Shown: in pieces, positions 1 to 8,752 of the stretch
Layout: every line of letters begins with the position of its first letter
Position numbering within the stretch: position 1 is the stretch's first letter
DNA from: Cupriavidus pampae
Lineage (GTDB): Bacteria; Pseudomonadota; Gammaproteobacteria; Burkholderiales; Burkholderiaceae
Length of the DNA stretch: 64,000 bases
Reading direction: 5' to 3'
Assembly: GCF_914271485.1 (NCBI RefSeq)
Contig: NZ_CAJZAG010000009.1
Span: 186,001 to 250,000 of the forward strand
Program-made: the position numbers and the translations under genes
The notes under the pieces: generated by a model
The model's input: the letters and a program-made list of their open reading frames with translations, nothing else
What the model was told of the DNA's origin: nothing
Databases searched by the model: none

Positions 1-138
1 CGAATAGGAGCCGTCATCGATCGCCGAGCGCGCGAGGTCGCCCGTGCGGGCCCAATCGACGCTGCATTGCGCGTCCTTGAGCGCGCGCACCAGACTCTGC
101 CCGATCTGCGGATCGTCCTCGACCAACAGGATTCTCAT
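1..138 (-). CDS. OmpR-family response regulator, N-terminal part only
   Basis: This is the first 46 codons of a response regulator; the rest lies outside the window. The product begins MRILLVEDDPQIGQSLVRAL, which is the beta1-alpha1 segment of a receiver domain, with the acidic pair at residues 8-9 that helps bind Mg2+. The phosphorylated Asp and the DNA-binding domain are not visible. Its ATG shares the ATGA overlap (135-138) with the stop of the sensor kinase encoded just upstream on the same strand, although in many QseBC-type pairs the regulator comes first. The winged-helix (OmpR) output is inferred from the type of kinase beside it. Confidence 0.85.
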   Translation of the reverse strand, partial: MRILLVEDDPQIGQSLVRALKDAQCSVDWARTGDLARSAIDDGSYS

Positions 139-1475
139 GTCGAATGTCCTCGCAATATCGCCAGCGGCAGCACGATGCGCGCCACCAGTCCATGCCCACC
201 ATCGGCGCGGCCGGACAGCACCACGCTGCCGCCCAGATTATCGACCACGGTCTGCACGATCGCCAGCCCCAGTCCACTGCCCTCCTCATCCTTCGCGCCC
301 CCGCGATAGAAGCGATCAAACACGCGCTCACGTTCGGACTCCGGAATGCCGGGCCCGTCGTCAGCCACCTCGATCTCCGCATGACCGTCGAGACGACGCA
401 CGCTGACGTCCACCCGGCATCCTTCACCCCCGTAGCGAATCGCGTTGTCGATCAGGTTCTTCACGAGCATGCGCAAATCGGTCTCCTGCGCCCGCACGAC
501 CGCATCGTCCATCCGCTCCACACCGAGGTCCACGCCGCGATCGAGCGCGAGCGGCAGCAGATCGGTCACCACGTCGGTCACCACCTGTGTGAGCGGAACC
601 TCCGCCGGCGATGCGCGCGCGCCGATCTCCGCGCGCGCCAGGCCAAGCAGCTGCGTCACCAGCGTCGACGTGCGGCGAATCCCCCGCTGCAGTTCGTCGA
701 TGCGATCCTCCAGCGCTTCCGGCGGCGCGTGCCGCAGGTTATCGACCTGCAGCTGCAACGCGGTAATCGGCGAGCGCAACTCGTGCGCGGCATCGGCAAT
801 AAACGTGCGCTCCGCATCGATCAGCGATGACAAACGCAGCATCATGCGATTGATCGAATCCAGAAATGGCCGCAGTTCTTCGGGCGCGGCATGCGTCTCC
901 ACGGGCTGCAGATGGTTGAGGTCGACCTTGGCCACGCGCTCGCCAATCTCGCCCAGTGGCCGCAACGACAGCCGCACGCTCGCGCGCACCACCCACACCA
1001 GCAGCGGCAACAGCAGCAGCACCGGAATCAACGCCCACAGCGCCACGCGTGCCGCATTGTCATTGCGCACCGCGCGCTGCTCGGCCATCTGCACATAGGC
1101 CGTACCGGCCTGCATCGCGAACACATCCCACAGCCGGCCATTGGCACCATGGACTTCCGAGAAGCCCGGATGCACGCGCGGCACCAGCACGGTCGGATCG
1201 CTGGTATGCCCGGGCAACTCACCGTCGCCGGGGCGCCAGGTCTGGATCACGATATGTGGCGTGGGGTGATCGGCTGCAGGGGGCACCGGCATCACCGCCG
1301 GCGAAGGCTGCATGGTCGAGCCGGCGTGCGCGAGGTCCGCATTGAACTGGGCCGCGAGCTGCCGCACCACGACCCACGCGCCAAACGCACCGAGCAACCC
1401 GATCACCAGCGCCAGGCTACCAAGGGACAGGCTCAGGCGACGATGCAGCGAACGGACGGCGGTCTGACTGGGCAT
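135..1475 (-). CDS. QseC/TctE-type membrane sensor histidine kinase
   Basis: A 446-residue sensor kinase that would autophosphorylate and pass phosphate to the regulator overlapping its 3' end. It has a transmembrane segment at about residues 17-38, a periplasmic stretch of about 105 residues, a second membrane segment at about 144-163, then a HAMP region. The H-box reads AHELRSPITAL with the phosphorylated His at residue 231. The N-box NLIDNAIRYGG and the ATP-lid motifs DDGPGIPE and GSGLGLAIVQ follow. Length and order match the QseC/TctE family. The signal sensed cannot be read from the sequence. The 4-base overlap means the two genes are translated together. Confidence 0.93.
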   Translation of the reverse strand: MPSQTAVRSLHRRLSLSLGSLALVIGLLGAFGAWVVVRQLAAQFNADLAHAGSTMQPSPAVMPVPPAADHPTPHIVIQTWRPGDGELPGHTSDPTVLVPRVHPGFSEVHGANGRLWDVFAMQAGTAYVQMAEQRAVRNDNAARVALWALIPVLLLLPLLVWVVRASVRLSLRPLGEIGERVAKVDLNHLQPVETHAAPEELRPFLDSINRMMLRLSSLIDAERTFIADAAHELRSPITALQLQVDNLRHAPPEALEDRIDELQRGIRRTSTLVTQLLGLARAEIGARASPAEVPLTQVVTDVVTDLLPLALDRGVDLGVERMDDAVVRAQETDLRMLVKNLIDNAIRYGGEGCRVDVSVRRLDGHAEIEVADDGPGIPESERERVFDRFYRGGAKDEEGSGLGLAIVQTVVDNLGGSVVLSGRADGGHGLVARIVLPLAILRGHST

Positions 1476-1640
1476 GACGGCTCCGGAATGATGAACGCGC
1501 GGGGTAGTGCGACATCGGCAATTTTGGCGTTTCCGTGATCGTCTGCCAACTGGCCTGTACCCGCAACCCGACTTTCTGTCGCCGCGGGCGCTCTCATTTT
1601 CGGCTCATTCTGGCGCACCACAATGTAGTCAATACGGTTT

Positions 1641-1716
1641 TGGCTACTGGCACCGACCCTCCCCGGTCGGTAGCTTCACACCCAGTAGCCAGGGCAGCTC
1701 CCCGCTGCCCTTTTTT
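1641..1716 (+). ncRNA. Candidate structured small RNA with two C-rich hairpin loops
   Basis: Between two minus-strand genes the plus strand holds a compact nested fold. A perfect 10-bp outer stem pairs 1641-1650 (TGGCTACTGG) with 1682-1691. It encloses a 7-bp hairpin, 1652-1658 with 1665-1671, whose loop is CTCCCC. A terminator hairpin with the related loop TCCCC and six T follows at once. Neither neighbour is transcribed in this direction, so the terminator is otherwise unexplained. C-rich loops are typical of small RNAs that pair with Shine-Dalgarno sequences, but that function is inference. No clear promoter was identified upstream. I do not recognise a named RNA family. Confidence 0.55.
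1692..1716 (+). terminator. Rho-independent terminator, plus strand
   Basis: A 7-bp GC-rich stem, GGGCAGC (1692-1698) with GCTGCCC (1704-1710), has a 5-base loop and is followed by six T. It points rightward while both flanking genes point left, so it most likely ends the candidate small RNA. Confidence 0.75.
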
Positions 1717-1728
1717 ATGTAGAGTCGC

Positions 1729-3117
1729 TCAGCTCGCCGAACCCAGCTCGCCCAAAATCGTGGGAATCAGTTCCGCCACGGTCGGGTGGATCGCCATGGT
1801 CCGCGCGAGCAGCGCGGATGGCGCGTCCGCGGCCATGATCGACAGGATCGAATGCACCGCTTCGTCCCCGCCGACGCCAAGAATGGCGGCGCCGAGGATG
1901 CGATCGGTGTCGGCATCGACGACCACGCGCATCGACCCCTGGCTTTCGCCCCGCTCCACCGTCCGCATCACGCGCGTCATCGGCCGCTTGCCGACCCGCA
2001 CGCGATGCCCCGCCTGTCGCGCCTGCGCCTCCGTCATGCCCACGCGCCCGAGCGGCGGATCGGTGAACAACCCATAGACGGGAATACGCTCGGTCACCAG
2101 CCGATGCTCGCCGTCGAGCAGATTGGCGGCGACGATCTCGAAGTCGTTGTAGGCGGTATGCGTGAAGGCGCCGCGCCCATTGCAATCGCCCAGCGCCCAG
2201 ATGCCATCCACGCTGGTGCGCAGCGTGTCATCGACCACCACATATCCATGCGCGTCGGTCTTCACCCCGGCCTTGTCGAGGCCGAGGTCGTCGGTATTGG
2301 GTCGTCGCCCCACCGCCACCAGCACGTGGCTGCCCACCACCGCTGGCTCGCCGGATTCGCAATCGACGCCGACTTCCACGCCTTCCGCATGCGCTGCCAC
2401 CGTGATGCAGTTGGCATCGGTGCGAATGTGGATGCCTTCGGCCTCGAGTATCTCGCGCACCTGCGCCGATACTTCCACGTCCTCCCGCGAGATCAGCCGC
2501 TCGCCGCGCTCGACCACGGTCACCTGCGCACCAAAGCGGCGGAACACCTGCGCAAACTCGAGCCCCACGTAGCTACCGCCGATCACCACCAGATGCCGCG
2601 GCACGATATCCAGCGCGAGCGCTTCGACGTTGGTCAGATGCGGCACCGTGCTCAGTCCGCGAATCGCGTCGGGCACCAGCGCACGCCCACCGACGTTCAG
2701 AAAAATCTTGTCGGCGGTCAGCAGCCGGTCGCCCACGCGCACCGTGCGCGCATCCTCGAAGCGCGCATGGCCGCGAATCAGCTGCGCGCGCGCCATGCTT
2801 TCGATCCAGCGCGTCACGCCGTTGCGGCTCTTCAGCACGATGCCCTGCGTGCGGGCATGAACCTTCTCCATATCCACGCCGAGCTTGCCTTCCAGCACCA
2901 CGCCGTATTCGGCAGCCCGTGCGGCCATGCGGGCCGCATAGGCACTGGCCACCATCGCCTTGGTCGGGGTGCAACCGACGTTCACGCAGGTGCCACCCAC
3001 GTCGCCGCGCTCGATCACGGCCACCGCCATGCCTGCCGCCGATAACCGGTTGGCCAGCGCCGGCGCGGCCTGTCCGGTACCGATCAGGATGGCGTCGAAA
3101 CGTTCCGGTGCTGTCAT
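1729..3117 (-). CDS. FAD-dependent pyridine nucleotide-disulfide oxidoreductase
   Basis: A 462-residue flavoprotein of the glutathione-reductase/mercuric-reductase-like class. The N-terminal FAD motif is GTGQAA (about residues 13-18). The redox disulfide is Cys44/Cys49 in GGTCVNVGCTPTK. An NAD(P)-binding Rossmann motif, GGSYVGLEFAQVF, sits mid-protein, and the C-terminal dimer domain carries the proton-relay motif HPT (His444). It lacks the N-terminal heavy-metal domain and the C-terminal Cys pair of true mercuric reductase, so a mer label would be wrong. The substrate is unknown. It is a single gene, transcribed away from the Old Yellow Enzyme gene next to it. Confidence 0.88.
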   Translation of the reverse strand: MTAPERFDAILIGTGQAAPALANRLSAAGMAVAVIERGDVGGTCVNVGCTPTKAMVASAYAARMAARAAEYGVVLEGKLGVDMEKVHARTQGIVLKSRNGVTRWIESMARAQLIRGHARFEDARTVRVGDRLLTADKIFLNVGGRALVPDAIRGLSTVPHLTNVEALALDIVPRHLVVIGGSYVGLEFAQVFRRFGAQVTVVERGERLISREDVEVSAQVREILEAEGIHIRTDANCITVAAHAEGVEVGVDCESGEPAVVGSHVLVAVGRRPNTDDLGLDKAGVKTDAHGYVVVDDTLRTSVDGIWALGDCNGRGAFTHTAYNDFEIVAANLLDGEHRLVTERIPVYGLFTDPPLGRVGMTEAQARQAGHRVRVGKRPMTRVMRTVERGESQGSMRVVVDADTDRILGAAILGVGGDEAVHSILSIMAADAPSALLARTMAIHPTVAELIPTILGELGSAS

Positions 3118-3309
3118 TGCGGCTCCTTCAGGGGTCTGATTGTGCGAACGATTATAGGTAGCTGCCGCGTTTTACATCCCCGTGAAAGTGCGCTTTTGTG
3201 CCGATTGGCAAGGAGCCAGGGCCGCTGCCACCGCACTGGCCCCCTCGTCTGCAAGATTTTTCAAGCGCTGCTAGTATCCACAGACTTTCATTTTGAAACT
3301 ATCAACGTC

Positions 3310-4380
3310 ATGACAACCCTGTTCGACCCCATCCAGATCGGTGCCCTGCAACTGCCCAACCGTATCGTCATGGCACCGCTGACGCGCCTGCGCGCGGCCC
3401 GGCCCGTGCACGTGCCCAACGCGTTGATGGCGCAGTACTACACTCAGCGCGCCTCGGCTGGCCTGATCGTCTCCGAAGGCGTGCCGGTGTCGCCAGACGC
3501 GGTCGGCTACCAGAATGTCCCGGGGCTGTGGGCCGACGAGCAGGTGGAGGGATGGCAAATCGTGACCAAGGCCGTGCATGAGGCCGGCGGCCGCATCGTC
3601 GCGCAGCTCTGGCACGTGGGCCGCATTTCGCACCCCGATCTGCTGGATGGCCGCCTGCCGGTGGCGCCGAGCCCGATTGCCGCGCAAGGCAATGTGAGCC
3701 TGCTGCGGCCGCAACGCGAATTCGTGGTGCCGCGCGAGCTGAATATCGAGGAAATCCAGGAAGTGGTGGCCGCGTTCGCGCGGGGCGCCGCCAATGCCAA
3801 GGCGGCCGGCTTCGACGGCGTGACGATTCACGCCGCCAACGGCTACCTGCTCGATCAGTTCCTGCAGAGCAGCACCAACCAGCGCACCGATGCCTACGGC
3901 GGTCCGATCGAGAACCGCGCGCGGCTGCTGCTGGAAGTCACCGATGCGGTGACGGCGGTCTGGGGTCCGGGCCGTGTTGGCGTGCATCTGGCGCCGCGCT
4001 CGCCGAGCCATTCGATGGCCGATGCGAACCCGGCGGAGACGTTTGGCTACGTCGCACGCGAACTCGGCAAGCGTGAGATCGGCTTCCTGTTCGTGCGTGA
4101 GACGCGCGGCGAAGGCGCGCTGCTGGCCGACCTCAAGCGTCAGTTTGGTGGTGTGGTCATCGCCAACGATGGGTTCGACCTCGACGCGGCACAAGCCGCG
4201 CTGGACGACGGCAGCGCCGACGCGGTGTCATTCGGCCGCCTGTTTATCTCGAACCCGGATCTCGTCGAACGGCTGCGTCAGCGCGCACCGCTCAACGAAT
4301 TGAACGCGGCCACGATCTACGATCCCGAACACGGCAGCGCCACGGGCTATACCGACTACCCGCTGCTGTCCGCGTCCTGA
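3310..4380 (+). CDS. Old Yellow Enzyme family NADH:flavin oxidoreductase (NemA-like)
   Basis: A 356-residue FMN ene-reductase that would reduce activated C=C bonds, such as enones, maleimides or nitro compounds, with NAD(P)H. Family landmarks are PNRIVMAPLTRLRA near the N-terminus, QLWHVGR at about residues 99-105, and the substrate-anchoring pair His174/Asn177 with Tyr179 in IHAANGYLLDQFL, followed by NQRTDAYGG. The ATG at 3310 gives the usual family start; the frame is open further upstream but encodes nothing family-like there. It is divergent from the disulfide oxidoreductase across a 192-bp gap, so a shared control region is possible. Confidence 0.92.
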   Translation: MTTLFDPIQIGALQLPNRIVMAPLTRLRAARPVHVPNALMAQYYTQRASAGLIVSEGVPVSPDAVGYQNVPGLWADEQVEGWQIVTKAVHEAGGRIVAQLWHVGRISHPDLLDGRLPVAPSPIAAQGNVSLLRPQREFVVPRELNIEEIQEVVAAFARGAANAKAAGFDGVTIHAANGYLLDQFLQSSTNQRTDAYGGPIENRARLLLEVTDAVTAVWGPGRVGVHLAPRSPSHSMADANPAETFGYVARELGKREIGFLFVRETRGEGALLADLKRQFGGVVIANDGFDLDAAQAALDDGSADAVSFGRLFISNPDLVERLRQRAPLNELNAATIYDPEHGSATGYTDYPLLSAS

Positions 4381-4393
4381 TCAGAGCCCCTGA

Positions 4394-5272
4394 TCAATCC
4401 TGCTGCCGGGCGCGGCGCGCGGACACCTTGCCGAGCGCCGCCAGGTCCAGATCGCCCTCGCCATGCGCGAGGTTATCCAGCAGGTTGTCGCGCAGCACGC
4501 TCGCGAACGGCATCGGCACCTCGCCGGTGCCGGCCGCCTCCAGCGCCAGACGCACGTCCTTGTAGCCAAGCGAGAGCTTGAATCCGGGCGGGTCGAACTG
4601 ACCGTTGGCCATCGCCATGCCATACCCGCGATAGGCCGGCACCGCGAACACCGTTGACGTGACCATATCGATAAAATCGACGTTCGCCACGTCCTGGCTG
4701 CGCGCCAGCGCGGCCGCCTCGCCCATCGACTCGATAGCGCTCGCGAGCATGAAATTGGTCGCCAGCTTTACCACGGCACCCTGCTCGGGCCGGTCACCGA
4801 AGCGCCAGGTCTTCTGGCCGAGCACATCGAACAGCGGCTGCAGCCGGTCGAGCAGCGCCGTTTCTCCACCCACCAGAATATTGAGCTTGCCGTCACGCGC
4901 CACGTTGACGCGGCCAAGCACCGGCGCCGCCACGTAGCCAACGCCGCGCGCCGCGTGAAACGCGACCATTTCCTGAGTGAAGGCCAGGGACACCGTGGCC
5001 ATATTGGCGTGGATCGCGCCGGGCGCCAGCGCACCCAGCACCGCGTCGTCGACGACCGCACGCGTGGCGTGATCGTCCGCCAGCATCGTAATCAGGACTT
5101 CGGCGCCGCGCGCCGCGTCCACGGCACTGGCGGCCGCATGGCCACCGGCGGCCGCGAGCGCGGCCACGGGTTCCGGTGAACGGTTCCAGCCACGCACGCG
5201 GTGGCCCGCCTTGACGAGATTCGCGGCCATGGCCGCGCCCATGGTTCCGAGACCGACAAATGCGACTTCCAT
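4394..5272 (-). CDS. NAD(P)-dependent oxidoreductase, 3-hydroxyisobutyrate dehydrogenase family
   Basis: A 292-residue beta-hydroxyacid dehydrogenase-like protein. The Rossmann motif VGLGTMG sits at residues 6-12 followed by the NADP-type signature WNRS, and the putative catalytic Lys169 is in VVKLATNFML. The usual substrate motif DAPVSGG is altered to AAPVLGRVNVARDGKL, so the substrate probably differs from 3-hydroxyisobutyrate. It lies 62 bp downstream of the Rieske oxygenase gene on the same strand and is probably cotranscribed with it. A role in oxidising or reducing the product of that oxygenase is inference only. Confidence 0.85.
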   Translation of the reverse strand: MEVAFVGLGTMGAAMAANLVKAGHRVRGWNRSPEPVAALAAAGGHAAASAVDAARGAEVLITMLADDHATRAVVDDAVLGALAPGAIHANMATVSLAFTQEMVAFHAARGVGYVAAPVLGRVNVARDGKLNILVGGETALLDRLQPLFDVLGQKTWRFGDRPEQGAVVKLATNFMLASAIESMGEAAALARSQDVANVDFIDMVTSTVFAVPAYRGYGMAMANGQFDPPGFKLSLGYKDVRLALEAAGTGEVPMPFASVLRDNLLDNLAHGEGDLDLAALGKVSARRARQQD

Positions 5273-5334
5273 CTTGAGGCTCCACTTCGACGATTAACGA
5301 AATGCGGAGTATCCTCCCGCACGGAAAATCGTGC

Positions 5335-6480
5335 TCAGGCCTTGTAGATGGGAATCACCGTGCGGCCGCCGCGCTCGCGCAGCAGCGAACGCAGTTCGCG
5401 AATCACCGGAAACACCTCGTTGTTCCGGTCGCCACCCTGCTTGTCGTGAGCTTCCTGCTCCATCTCGACGATGTCGCGGTCTTCCTGAAAGATACGTTCG
5501 GTAAACCAGACAAGCAGCGGCCAGGCCAGATCCATCACGAATGGGACTTTCGGCCGGCGAATCGACAGCACGCCAAACGTGCGGTTGGTACGCTGCGCGG
5601 CGTCCAGCGGCACGTACGCGATCCACAGATCCATCACGAGCGTGCCGCTCGCGGTGCGGATCTGCAGCGTCTGATACGGATAACCGGTGCGCACGGTCAT
5701 CACGTCCTTGCCGCCGGTGCCGGTCTCGTTCTTCTTGCCACCACCGAACACCAGCGATTCGCCGATCGGCTGCTTGCCGGCTTCACGCGTAAACACGTAG
5801 TCGACTTCGACGAAATCTTCGCCGCGGCGGCGTCCCAGCGAACGCGCGCGCATGTTGCCCATCTGGCGCCGATGCAGAAACTGATGGTTCATGTCCATCA
5901 GGTTCTCGTGCATGAACGAGTAGTGGCATTTGACCTCGCGGCCAAGCCGGCGCGTCTTGTACTTCGGGTCGGTGACCGATGCCAGCTCGGGTACCGGCCG
6001 GCTGTCGGCCAGTGCCGGGTCGCCCGGGAACACGAAGATCAAGCCACCCTGCTCGCGGCTCGGATAGGCGCGCACGCCATTGGGCAGGCGTTCCTTGCCG
6101 AGGTATGGCACATCGATACATTTGCCGCTGCAGTCATAGGTCCAGCCGTGATAGCAGCAGCGCAGCGACTCGCCCTCCACCACGCCGGCGTGCAGCGGCA
6201 CCTGGCGGTGCGCGCAACGGTCCTCGAGCGCGAACAGCTTGCCGGTTTCGGTGCGGACGAGGACGATCGGGTCGCCGGCGAAATGCACGCCATGGGCGCG
6301 CCCCTTCTTCACCTCGTGCGACCAGGCCAGCGGGTACCAATGATCGGGATGGATCGGCACGCGACGCAGGTCGCGCTCCACCTGCTGGGTCGCTTCGTTC
6401 TCGACCGGCTGGTCTACGTCGTGCTCGACCTCCGCGGGAGCATCGATGGTACGGTTCTCAAGCAAAGACTCTGCGTACAT
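5335..6480 (-). CDS. Rieske [2Fe-2S] aromatic-ring/demethylase-type oxygenase
   Basis: A 381-residue terminal oxygenase subunit. The Rieske ligands are Cys89-x-His91 and Cys108-x2-His111 (in CAHRQVPLHAG and CCYHGW). The mononuclear iron site is HENLMDMNHQFLH, with Asp196, His199 and His203 as likely ligand-related residues. The spacing between the two His is three residues, against four in naphthalene-dioxygenase-type enzymes. Size and layout suit the single-component alpha-subunit group (vanillate demethylase or KshA style). No ferredoxin or reductase gene is adjacent, so it must draw electrons from elsewhere. The gene is divergent from the hybrid kinase. Confidence 0.9.
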   Translation of the reverse strand: MYAESLLENRTIDAPAEVEHDVDQPVENEATQQVERDLRRVPIHPDHWYPLAWSHEVKKGRAHGVHFAGDPIVLVRTETGKLFALEDRCAHRQVPLHAGVVEGESLRCCYHGWTYDCSGKCIDVPYLGKERLPNGVRAYPSREQGGLIFVFPGDPALADSRPVPELASVTDPKYKTRRLGREVKCHYSFMHENLMDMNHQFLHRRQMGNMRARSLGRRRGEDFVEVDYVFTREAGKQPIGESLVFGGGKKNETGTGGKDVMTVRTGYPYQTLQIRTASGTLVMDLWIAYVPLDAAQRTNRTFGVLSIRRPKVPFVMDLAWPLLVWFTERIFQEDRDIVEMEQEAHDKQGGDRNNEVFPVIRELRSLLRERGGRTVIPIYKA

Positions 6481-6495
6481 GCGGGACGACTCCTT

Positions 6496-6519
6496 GCGTC
6501 ACTAAGTTGCGCGTCACTA
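6496..6519. repeat. Direct repeat GCGTCACTA, two copies 15 bp apart
   Basis: Two exact copies of GCGTCACTA, at 6496-6504 and 6511-6519, lie 16 bp upstream of the Rieske oxygenase start in the 273-bp divergent intergenic region. The placement suggests a regulator site. No other clear motif was seen in this gap. Confidence 0.35.
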
Positions 6520-6753
6520 GGGACTATTATTGGAAGGTATTGTTGCCAGGACAGCGTACCGCCAGCACTGGAGTCTACGCGAACGGGATGCCGATCGGGC
6601 AAACGGATGTGCAACAGACGCTTGCAAACCGCCCGGCGTCCACCGCGACCGCTCTTGCAGCGCAGCAAGGTCCGCGCCAGCCCGCCGCCCCGAAAATGCG
6701 CGGGCGCGCCGGGAACCCGAGTATCCTTGCCGAATCTCCGCACCTCTCCGCCC

Positions 6754-8715
6754 ATGTCCCGCTCCGCTCCGCCCACCGATCGCCAGGCGTCCGCCGCCGG
6801 GGTTGCCGAGACTCCGACCGCAGCGTCGGCGCAACAGCAGACCGATGAGCGTTTCCGTACGCTGGTCGAGACGATCAGCGACTACGCCATCTTCACGCTC
6901 GACGTCACCGGCCACGTCACGAGCTGGAACGCCGGCGCGGCGCGCATCAAGGGATATGCGGCCCATGAAATCATCGGCAGCCATTTCTCGCGCTTCTACA
7001 CCGAAGAAGCCAAGGCGCGCGACTGGCCGGGCATGGAGCTGCTGGCGGCCGCCGAACAGGGCCGCTTCGAGGACGAAGGCTGGCGTGTGCGCAAGGACGG
7101 CACTCAGTTCTGGGCCAACGTCATCATCACCGCGCTGCGTGACAGCGCCGGCCGCCTGACCGGTTTCGGCAAGATCACGCGCGACATGACCGACCGGCGC
7201 CTCGCGGCCGAGGCCCTGCGCCAGAGCGAGGAGACCTTCCGCATGCTGGTGGAGAGCGTCAAGGACTACGCGATCTTTATGCTTGACCCGGACGGTCACG
7301 TGATGAGCTGGAACTCGGGCGCCTCCTATATCAAGGGTTATCGGCGCGACGAGATCATCGGCCAGCATTTCTCGCGCTTCTATCCGGCGGACGACGTGCG
7401 CGTGGGCAAGCCCGAACTGGAACTCGAGATCGCGCGCCGCGAGGGTCGCGTCGAGGACGAAGGCTGGCGTGTGCGCAAGGACGGCACGCTGTTCTGGGCC
7501 AACGTGACCATCACGGCGATCTACGACGACACCAGCACGCTGCGCGGCTTTGCCAAGGTCACGCGCGACATGAGCGAGCGCAAGCGGCTCGAGGAACTCG
7601 AGCGTTCCGGCCGGCGCATGAACGAGTTTCTTGCCACGCTCTCGCACGAGTTGCGCAACCCGCTGGCACCGGTGCGCAATGCGCTCACCGTCATGCGGCT
7701 GCGCCCGGGCGACCTCACCGCGAACGAGAAAAGCCTGGGCCTGATCGATCGCCAGGTGACACATCTGACGCGGCTCGTCGATGACCTGCTCGACGTTGGC
7801 CGCATCGCGTCCGGCAAGATCGACCTGCGGCGCGAGTCCATCGACGCGTGCGAAGTGGTCGCGCTCGGGATCGAGGCCGCGCAGCCCGCGCTCGACGCCA
7901 AGTCGCAAACGGTGAGCATCAATGCCGATCCGGGCGCGCTGCCGCTGTTCGTCGACAAGACCCGGGTAGTTCAGGTGATCCAGAACCTACTGTTGAACGC
8001 GGCAAAGTTTTCTCCGCCCGCATCGCCGATTGTCATATCGATCCACGCTCAGGGACGCACGCTCGTGATCCAGATCATTGACCGCGGACGCGGTATTTCG
8101 CGCGACTCGCTCGACGACATCTTCAACCTGTTCGTGCAGGAGGATCGCCCCGGCAGCAACGCCCAGGGTGGCCTCGGCATCGGGCTGTCGCTGTGCCGCT
8201 CGCTGGTCGAGATGCATGGCGGCTCGATTACGGCGATGAGCGAAGGGGCGGGACTTGGCAGCACACTCACGGTGCGGCTGCCGATGGCAAGTTCCGCCGA
8301 TTCGGCCGAGCGTGCCGACGACAGCGGTGCAACCGGCACCCGCCCGCTGCGCGTGCTGCTGGTCGACGACAACCGCGATGCCGCCGACAGCATGGCGATG
8401 CTGCTCGAGATGTCGGGGCACGAAGTGGCCCTCGCCTATGACGGCATGGAAGCCGTGCACGCGGCCGCGCGCATCCGGCCCGACGTGGCGCTGATCGACC
8501 TCGCCATGCCGGGCATGGACGGCTTCGCCGTTATACATGCGTTGCGCGACATGCCGGCACTCTCCGAGACGCGCTATATCGCGCTGACCGGTTTCGGCCA
8601 GGCTTCCGATCGGCAGCAGACGCAGGATGCCGGATTTCACGCGCATCTGGTCAAGCCCGTCGATCTCGACAAGCTGCTGGCGACGATTGCGGATCTTGGT
8701 GCCGCGGCCAAGTAA
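6754..8715 (+). CDS. Soluble hybrid histidine kinase, PAS-PAS-HisKA-HATPase-REC
   Basis: A 653-residue cytoplasmic hybrid kinase without membrane segments. Two PAS domains follow each other (about residues 30-150 and 155-275) and are very alike, sharing EGWRVRKDGT, FWANV and HFSRFY motifs. The phosphorylated His298 lies in LSHELRNPLAPVR, the ATP site is in the GIGLSL region, and a C-terminal receiver carries Asp582 in LIDLAMPGMDG. The ATG at 6754 was chosen because the frame upstream is Arg/Pro-rich and unlike a protein. No cognate output protein is adjacent. The conserved PAS aromatic residues could hold a flavin or other ligand, but this cannot be judged here. Confidence 0.9.
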   Translation: MSRSAPPTDRQASAAGVAETPTAASAQQQTDERFRTLVETISDYAIFTLDVTGHVTSWNAGAARIKGYAAHEIIGSHFSRFYTEEAKARDWPGMELLAAAEQGRFEDEGWRVRKDGTQFWANVIITALRDSAGRLTGFGKITRDMTDRRLAAEALRQSEETFRMLVESVKDYAIFMLDPDGHVMSWNSGASYIKGYRRDEIIGQHFSRFYPADDVRVGKPELELEIARREGRVEDEGWRVRKDGTLFWANVTITAIYDDTSTLRGFAKVTRDMSERKRLEELERSGRRMNEFLATLSHELRNPLAPVRNALTVMRLRPGDLTANEKSLGLIDRQVTHLTRLVDDLLDVGRIASGKIDLRRESIDACEVVALGIEAAQPALDAKSQTVSINADPGALPLFVDKTRVVQVIQNLLLNAAKFSPPASPIVISIHAQGRTLVIQIIDRGRGISRDSLDDIFNLFVQEDRPGSNAQGGLGIGLSLCRSLVEMHGGSITAMSEGAGLGSTLTVRLPMASSADSAERADDSGATGTRPLRVLLVDDNRDAADSMAMLLEMSGHEVALAYDGMEAVHAAARIRPDVALIDLAMPGMDGFAVIHALRDMPALSETRYIALTGFGQASDRQQTQDAGFHAHLVKPVDLDKLLATIADLGAAAK

Positions 8716-8752
8716 CTTTTACATTGCGCCAGTAGGTTTTTCCCGCTGCCGG

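Noticed and set aside
1641-1716. Riboswitch controlling a neighbouring gene
   Set aside because: The terminator and fold are on the strand opposite to both adjacent genes, so it cannot be a leader of either.
1729-3117. Mercuric reductase
   Set aside because: The redox disulfide is present, but the heavy-metal domain, the C-terminal Cys pair and all other mer genes are missing.
6517-7908. A 463-codon minus-strand frame opposite the hybrid kinase
   Set aside because: Antisense to clear PAS and HisKA sequence, with no recognisable motif of its own.
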